Source: an uncultured Desulfovibrio sp.
Lineage (GTDB): Bacteria; Desulfobacterota; Desulfovibrionia; Desulfovibrionales; Desulfovibrionaceae
Length of the DNA: 5,611 nucleotides
NCBI GenBank assembly: GCA_947177085.1
Contig: CAMWTD010000149.1
Coordinates: 1 to 5,611, forward strand
Reading direction: 5' to 3'
This document shows, piece after piece, positions 1-3,907 of this stretch. Positions within the stretch are counted from its first letter, which is position 1. Each line of letters opens with the position of its first letter. The position numbers and the translations under genes are program-made. Under the pieces are notes generated by a model. That model saw nothing but the letters and a program-made list of their open reading frames with translations. It ran no database searches and was not told where the DNA came from.

Positions 1-34
1 GAATCGATTCGCGGTTGCCGTCATGACATCAATC

Positions 35-40
35 AGGAGG
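35..40 (+). promoter_or_regulatory. Shine-Dalgarno site of the HU gene
   Basis: A perfect AGGAGG lies 8 bases before an ATT codon and 5 bases before a CTG codon, and both codons are in frame with the HU reading frame. No ATG, GTG or TTG sits at a suitable distance in that frame. The site therefore fixes translation initiation at CTG 46 or ATT 49 rather than at the internal ATG at 85. Confidence 0.75.
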
Positions 41-48
41 AAACGCTG

Positions 49-321
49 ATTACCAAGGCCGAACTCGTCGAAAAAATCGCCGCCATGGGCAATCTCACCA
101 AGGCTGGGGCCGAGCGCGCGCTCAATGCCTTTCTCGCCGCTGTTGAGGAGGCCCTGTGCAAGGATGCCAAGGTGACGCTCACCGGCTTCGGCACCTTTGT
201 GGTTGAAAACCGCAAGGCGCGCCAGGGGCGCAACCCCCGCACCAACGAGACCCTGACCATCCCCGCCTGCAAGATGGTGCGCTTTCGCGCAGGGAAGACC
301 CTCAAGGATTCCCTCAACTGA
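49..321 (+). CDS. HU-family histone-like DNA-binding protein, probable ATT (or CTG) start
   Basis: This is a small basic nucleoid protein of the HU/IHF family, which binds and bends DNA as a dimer. From ATT at 49 the product is 90 residues, the same length as E. coli HU, and begins (M)TKAELVEKIA, a typical HU start. The N-terminal helical dimerisation part covers about residues 1-45. The family signature GFGTF is at 46-50, and the DNA-intercalating beta-arm tip RNP is at 61-63. The C-terminal end GKTLKDSLN matches the usual GKxLKDxxN/K. The first ATG, at 85, would remove 12 conserved residues, so I reject it. CTG at 46 would give 91 residues and is the main alternative. The frame is open to the window's left edge, so an in-frame N-terminal extension cannot be excluded, but the AGGAGG makes it unlikely. 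HU versus IHF subunit cannot be settled with certainty; the sequence looks like HU. Confidence 0.9.
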   Translation: MTKAELVEKIAAMGNLTKAGAERALNAFLAAVEEALCKDAKVTLTGFGTFVVENRKARQGRNPRTNETLTIPACKMVRFRAGKTLKDSLN

Positions 322-332
322 CCGCATTTCCG

Positions 333-374
333 CGCCGCGGCAGCCGGGATCTCAGAGACGCGGCTGCCGCGGCG
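333..374 (+). terminator. Strong GC hairpin after the HU gene, probable terminator
   Basis: Positions 333-346 and 361-374 are perfect 14-base inverted repeats separated by a 14-base loop, starting 11 bases after the HU stop. The stem is almost entirely G and C. The following bases (TTGTGCCCGC) lack a real T tract, so this is not a textbook intrinsic terminator. It could terminate inefficiently, need a factor, or protect the HU mRNA 3' end. Confidence 0.6.
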
Positions 375-416
375 TTGTGCCCGCTTTGCGCGGCGCGCCA
401 GTCCCGCGCCCGCGTT

Positions 417-445
417 TTGGCGTTTTTCTCTGGGCCGCCCATATT
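417..445 (+). promoter_or_regulatory. Candidate sigma70-type promoter upstream of rpsU
   Basis: TTGGCG at 417-422 and CATATT at 440-445 are separated by 17 bases, and each matches 4 of 6 consensus positions. An overlapping alternative is TTTTCA at 444-449 with TATGGT at 467-472, also with a 17-base spacer and 4 of 6 matches each. Either would place a start site 50-80 bases before the rpsU start codon. The stretch is locally AT-rich in a GC-rich window and follows the HU hairpin, so a promoter here is expected, but the hexamers are weak. Confidence 0.3.
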
Positions 446-515
446 TTCACTTGAACTTCCGCGCCATATGGTGTAGGGAGACCTCTCGCATTCTCGCGCC
501 TTTTATGGCGTCCTG

Positions 516-525
516 AAGGGGGTGA
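516..525 (+). promoter_or_regulatory. Extended Shine-Dalgarno site of rpsU
   Basis: AAGGGGGTGA differs from the full anti-SD complement AAGGAGGTGA at one position, where G can still wobble-pair with U. The core GGGGG ends 8 bases before the TTG at 531. The site covers the alternative GTG codon at 522, which argues against that codon as the start. Confidence 0.7.
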
Positions 526-530
526 GGCAG

Positions 531-734
531 TTGCCCGGTGTTTTTCTTAACGATGACGAGTATAATTTTGACATTGCCCTGCGCCGTTTCAAGAAGCAGG
601 TGGAGAAGGCCGGCATTCTTTCTGAAATGAAGAAGCGCCAGCACTACGAAAAGCCCAGCGTCATGCGCAAAAAGAAAAAGGCCGCCGCCCGCAAGCGGCT
701 GATGAAGAAGATGCGCAAGATGAACATGGCCTAG
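531..734 (+). CDS. rpsU: 30S ribosomal protein bS21, TTG start
   Basis: bS21 is a small, very basic protein of the 30S subunit that sits near the mRNA exit and the 3' end of 16S rRNA, and it helps base pairing at initiation. The 67-residue product has the family core: FDIALRRFKK at about 13-22, EKAGILSEMKKR at 25-36, and YEKPSVMRKKKK at 39-50. A lysine/arginine-rich helical tail ends MKKMRKMNMA. I chose TTG at 531, which gives the N-terminus MPGVFLNDDE, because it follows an excellent extended Shine-Dalgarno. GTG at 522 would lie inside that site and add MRQ, which is not typical of the family. It leads the rpsU-yqeY-mutS2-dnaG cluster and is followed by a hairpin that probably limits read-through. 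Confidence 0.93.
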   Translation: MPGVFLNDDEYNFDIALRRFKKQVEKAGILSEMKKRQHYEKPSVMRKKKKAAARKRLMKKMRKMNMA

Positions 735-759
735 CACCATTGCATCTCCGCTCAAGCGG

Positions 760-803
760 CGCTGCGGGAAGTTTTCGGATTTCCCGCAGCGTTTGCGTCT
801 TTT
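760..803 (+). terminator. Hairpin with T-rich tail after rpsU, probable leaky terminator or attenuator
   Basis: Positions 760-770 and 781-791 form a perfect 11-bp stem with a 10-base loop, extendable by one wobble and one A-T pair. It is followed by TTTGCGTCTTTT, a broken T tract. It lies 26 bases after the rpsU stop and 55 bases before the yqeY-family start. This is consistent with partial termination giving more rpsU than downstream mRNA, as is known for the E. coli rpsU-dnaG-rpoD operon. Confidence 0.65.
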
Positions 804-845
804 ACGGAAAGCCTCACCCTCCCTCCAGCAAGCACGAGGATCGTC

Positions 846-1298
846 ATGAGCCTGACGGAACAGATCGACAGCGACTATGTACAGGCCTACAAGGCCAAGG
901 ACGCGCTCCGCGTAAGCGTGCTGCGCATGGTCAAGACCGCCGCGAAAAACCGCCTTGTGAAACTGCGCCGTCCCGGCGGCACGCTGGACGATGCCGAATT
1001 GCTGGATGTGTTCATCAAGGAAGCCAAGCAAAGGCAGGACTCCATCGAGCAGTACACCACCGCGGGACGCCCGGACCTCGCCGAAAAAGAGGCGCAGGAA
1101 CTGGCCATCCTCACGCACTATCTGCCGAAGAAGCTCTCCCCGGAAGAGCTGGACGCCGCCGTCAATGCCGCTGTGGACGATCTGGGCGCGACGGGCCCGC
1201 GCGACATGGGCCGCGTCATTTCCGCCGTCATGACCGCCTTCAAGGGCCGAGCCGACGGCAAGGAAGTGGCCGCCGCCGTCAAGAAGCGTCTTTCCTGA
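846..1298 (+). CDS. GatB/YqeY-family protein
   Basis: The 150-residue product matches stand-alone YqeY proteins, about 147-150 residues long, which resemble the C-terminal tail domain of GatB, the tRNA-dependent amidotransferase subunit. The N-terminal helical part starts MSLTEQIDSDYVQAYKAKD. The middle holds the typical segment GRPDLAEKEAQELAIL followed by YLPKKLS, at about residues 79-103. The C-terminal small domain includes MGRVISAVMTAFKGRADGKE (about 121-140), which in GatB relates to tRNA contact. No enzymatic motif is seen, and the cellular role of the family is not established. The ATG at 846 has GAGGA 5 bases upstream. It sits between rpsU and the mutS2-dnaG pair, a position in which yqeY is often found, suggesting a translation-related role. 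Confidence 0.92.
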   Translation: MSLTEQIDSDYVQAYKAKDALRVSVLRMVKTAAKNRLVKLRRPGGTLDDAELLDVFIKEAKQRQDSIEQYTTAGRPDLAEKEAQELAILTHYLPKKLSPEELDAAVNAAVDDLGATGPRDMGRVISAVMTAFKGRADGKEVAAAVKKRLS

Positions 1299-1367
1299 AC
1301 CACGCCCGCCAGCCATGGCCCGGCGCAACGAGGGCCCTGGCCGGAGCCTTCGCGATTTTCTCACGGG

Positions 1368-1391
1368 CGGCCATTGCCATGGCAGTGGTCG
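1368..1391 (+). other. Small imperfect hairpin before mutS2
   Basis: Positions 1368-1377 can pair with 1382-1391 (10 bp, two G-T wobbles, four-base loop CATG). It lies in the 129-base gap between the yqeY-family gene and the likely mutS2 start, about 36 bases upstream of ATG 1428. There is no T tract, so it is not a terminator. It may be incidental or influence mutS2 translation. Confidence 0.3.
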
Positions 1392-1427
1392 GCCTTATCT
1401 TGTGCGGCATCAGCACTTCAGCCAGTG

Positions 1428-3863
1428 ATGCAGGACATGATCCATCCCCGCACGCTCCAGGCACTGGAATTTGACAAAATCGTCGCCGCGCTGGCATCGC
1501 GGTGCATCTCCGCGCCGGGCCGGGCGCTCGCCGCGGCGTTGAAGCCACTGCCCGATCCCGGCGCGGCGCACAGCGCCCTCCAGCTTTACGAACAGGCCGC
1601 CCTTTGGGCCGCCGCGCCCGAGCCGGGCAGCAGCAGGCCCTTTGCGCTCGGCAGCTTTCCGGATGTTTCCGGGCTCCTCTCGTCCGCCGGGGCGGTCTCC
1701 CCCGCCGGGCAGCGCCGGGCCGCGCCCGACACCGAGGCTTTCTGGGCGCTCAGGGAACTTCTGCGCCTGGCCGCCCGGGCGCACGCCTCCATCGCCACGC
1801 CCGAGGCTGCCCGCCAGTGGCCGCTGCTGCTGGAACTGGCCGAAGCCACGCCCCTGCCCGCGCAGCTCACGGCGGCGCTTAACCGCTGCATCTCGGACGA
1901 CGCCCTCCTGAAGGACGAGAGTTCGCCCGAGCTCTACCGCCTGCGCAACGAGGTGCGCCGCCTGCATCAAAGCTGTCTCAAAAAGGTCAAGGATTTCGCC
2001 CGCCAGTACAATCTCGTCCCCTACCTGCAGGACGACTTCATGACCCTCTCGTCGGACAGGTACGTCCTGCCGCTCAAGGCCAATTTCAAGGGCCGGGTGC
2101 AGGGCATCATCCACGACTGGTCGCAAACGGGCGAGACCTGCTATTTTGAGCCGCTTTTTCTCGTGGAAATCAACAACCGCCTGCAAGAGCTCAAGCACGA
2201 GGAGCGCGAGGAAGAACGCCGGGTGCTCGCCTACCTCGGCGAGCTGCTCGCGACAGAGCTTGACGGCGCGCGCGGGGCCCTCGCCCTCCTTGCGGAGCTG
2301 GACCTGCTCCAGGCAAAACGCCGCCTTGCCGAGGCGCTGGACGCCCGTTGCGTCCCCTTGACGCCGTCCGAAGAGGGTATCGCGCTCATGGGGGCGCGTC
2401 ATCCCCTGCTCGTGCTTGCCCGCACAGGGCAGGAAGGGCGCGAGGGCGTCCCGCCGTCGGGCAAAGCGCACAACGTGGCCCAGCCCGTGCGCCCGCTGGA
2501 CATCATCCTCAGGCCGGGCGAGCGCGTGCTCGTCATCACCGGGGCCAATGCGGGCGGCAAGACCGTCTGCCTCAAGACCCTCGGCCTCGTGGCCGCCATG
2601 ACCATGAGCGGCCTGCCGGCCCCGGTGGCGAGAGGTTCGCACCTGCCGTGGTTCGGCCGTCTCGACGCCTTTATCGGCGACGAGCAGAGCCTCGACGGCA
2701 ATGTCTCCACCTTCACGGCCCAGATCGACCATCTCGCCAAGGCTTGGAAGCACCTTGACGCGCAGGGCCTCGTGCTGCTCGACGAGTTCGGCGCGGGCAC
2801 GGACCCGGCCCAGGGCGCGGCGCTGGCGCAGGCTGTGCTGGACGGTCTCCTGGACAAGCGCTGCTTCGCGCTGTCAGCCACGCATTTTCCCGCGCTCAAG
2901 TCCTACGCGCTCACGCGCGAAGGAGTGCGCGCCGCTTCCATGCTTTTTGATCCGGCCACGCGCAAGCCCCTCTATGCCCTGGCTTACGACCAGGTGGGCG
3001 CCAGCCAGGCGCTGGACGCCGCGCGCGAGCACGGCCTGCCGGAAGATATCCTGCGCCGCGCGGAGCACTACCTGCTTCAGGACGGGCAGGATGCCACCGC
3101 TCTGCTCGGGCGTCTCAATGCGCTCGCCGCGCAGCGGGAGGAGGAGCTCGCCGCGCTCAGAAAGGAGCGCGAAAGCGCCCGTGCCAGCGCGGCCCAGGCA
3201 AAAGAACGGCTGGAGAAGGAGCGCGGACGCCTGCATGAGGAAACGCGCCGCCATGCCGCCGAGCTCATGCGCGCCTGGAAGGAGGGCCGCGCCACGGCCA
3301 AGCAGTCCCTTAAGGAGATGTCGCGCCTGCGCGCCTCGCTGGCCCCTGCTGTGGACGAGGGCGTCGATTCCGTGCTTCCCGAGGCGCGGGAACTCGCCAT
3401 AGGCCAGGAAGTGTTCCACACCACCTTCAACAAGCGCGGCGTGGTGACGGATGTGGATGAGCGCCGGGGGCGCGTCCGGCTGGACATGGACGGCGTGAGC
3501 CTGTGGGCGGAACGGCGCGACCTGCGCGAGGCGGCTGCTCCCGGAGGGCCGAAGTCCCCCCGCCCCGGGCGCGCCACGCCAGTTTCGGGACGTCTGGCGT
3601 CCCCCGCGCGGGAAGAGGCAGCAACCATGCGCCTCGATGTGCGCGGGGAGCGCGCGCCGGAGGCCATTGCGGCCACGGAACGCTTTCTGGACAAGGCCCT
3701 GCGGGCGGGCTTTTCCGAGCTGGAAATCGTTCACGGCCGCGGCACGGGGGCTCTCCGGCGTGAATTGCAGGCATTTTTGCGCGCCCATCCCGCTGTCGCC
3801 AGCGCGAGCCTCGCCCCCGAGGACCGCGGCGGCGACGGCCTGACCATCGTGGTGTTGCGGTAG
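1428..3863 (+). CDS. mutS2: MutS2 family ATPase/Smr endonuclease
   Basis: MutS2 is a MutS-related ABC-type ATPase. Some homologues suppress recombination; in Bacillus the protein also splits collided ribosomes. From ATG 1428 the product is 811 residues, slightly longer than the usual ~780-790. It lacks the MutS mismatch-recognition domain, beginning directly with the core (RTLQALEFDKI near residue 8). The Walker A motif GANAGGKT is at 372-379. A signature-type STFTAQI segment follows, with Walker B LVLLDE at 448-453 continuing into FGAGTDP, and SATHFPALKS after it. A charged coiled coil spans about 560-640 and a small beta/KOW-like domain about 652-698. A proline-rich linker covers roughly 700-732, and a C-terminal Smr domain carries LDVRG (736-740) and HGRGTG (769-774), the expected nuclease motifs. 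The start is uncertain: GTG 1425, ATG 1437 and TTG 1374 are in frame, and none has a well-spaced Shine-Dalgarno. Confidence 0.93.
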   Translation: MQDMIHPRTLQALEFDKIVAALASRCISAPGRALAAALKPLPDPGAAHSALQLYEQAALWAAAPEPGSSRPFALGSFPDVSGLLSSAGAVSPAGQRRAAPDTEAFWALRELLRLAARAHASIATPEAARQWPLLLELAEATPLPAQLTAALNRCISDDALLKDESSPELYRLRNEVRRLHQSCLKKVKDFARQYNLVPYLQDDFMTLSSDRYVLPLKANFKGRVQGIIHDWSQTGETCYFEPLFLVEINNRLQELKHEEREEERRVLAYLGELLATELDGARGALALLAELDLLQAKRRLAEALDARCVPLTPSEEGIALMGARHPLLVLARTGQEGREGVPPSGKAHNVAQPVRPLDIILRPGERVLVITGANAGGKTVCLKTLGLVAAMTMSGLPAPVARGSHLPWFGRLDAFIGDEQSLDGNVSTFTAQIDHLAKAWKHLDAQGLVLLDEFGAGTDPAQGAALAQAVLDGLLDKRCFALSATHFPALKSYALTREGVRAASMLFDPATRKPLYALAYDQVGASQALDAAREHGLPEDILRRAEHYLLQDGQDATALLGRLNALAAQREEELAALRKERESARASAAQAKERLEKERGRLHEETRRHAAELMRAWKEGRATAKQSLKEMSRLRASLAPAVDEGVDSVLPEARELAIGQEVFHTTFNKRGVVTDVDERRGRVRLDMDGVSLWAERRDLREAAAPGGPKSPRPGRATPVSGRLASPAREEAATMRLDVRGERAPEAIAATERFLDKALRAGFSELEIVHGRGTGALRRELQAFLRAHPAVASASLAPEDRGGDGLTIVVLR

Positions 3864-3866
3864 CCG

Positions 3867-3882
3867 CGGGCTGCCCGTTTTT
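3867..3882 (+). terminator. Mini-hairpin with T5 between mutS2 and dnaG, possible weak attenuator
   Basis: CGGG (3867-3870), loop CTG and CCCG (3874-3877) are followed directly by TTTTT (3878-3882). The stem is only 4 bp, or 5 with a wobble, so strong termination is unlikely. It lies in the 44-base spacer right after the mutS2 stop and could slightly reduce read-through into dnaG. Confidence 0.25.
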
Positions 3883-3907
3883 CGTTGCAACGCGCGCCGA
3901 GGCCGCC

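Noticed and set aside
85..321. ATG at 85 as the start of HU (78 residues)
   Set aside because: It would remove the conserved first helix and has no Shine-Dalgarno at suitable spacing, whereas AGGAGG at 35-40 points to 46-49.
522..734. GTG at 522 as the start of rpsU
   Set aside because: The codon lies within the extended Shine-Dalgarno and would add MRQ before the family-typical N-terminus.
447..1364. Minus-strand ORF of 305 codons spanning rpsU and the yqeY-family gene
   Set aside because: It covers two well-identified genes and the hairpin between them; the product resembles no family I recognise.
740..1474. Plus-strand ORF of 244 codons overlapping the yqeY-family gene, ending with a hydrophobic stretch like a signal peptide
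   Set aside because: Most of it is the second frame of the YqeY-family gene. The hydrophobic stretch (near MAVVGLILC) has no proper lipobox and no Shine-Dalgarno, and the remainder is a shadow of mutS2.
1410..3890. Long minus-strand ORFs antisense to mutS2 (447 and 338 codons)
   Set aside because: They mirror the codon bias of mutS2, whose ATPase and Smr motifs are unambiguous; no recognisable domain in the antisense products.
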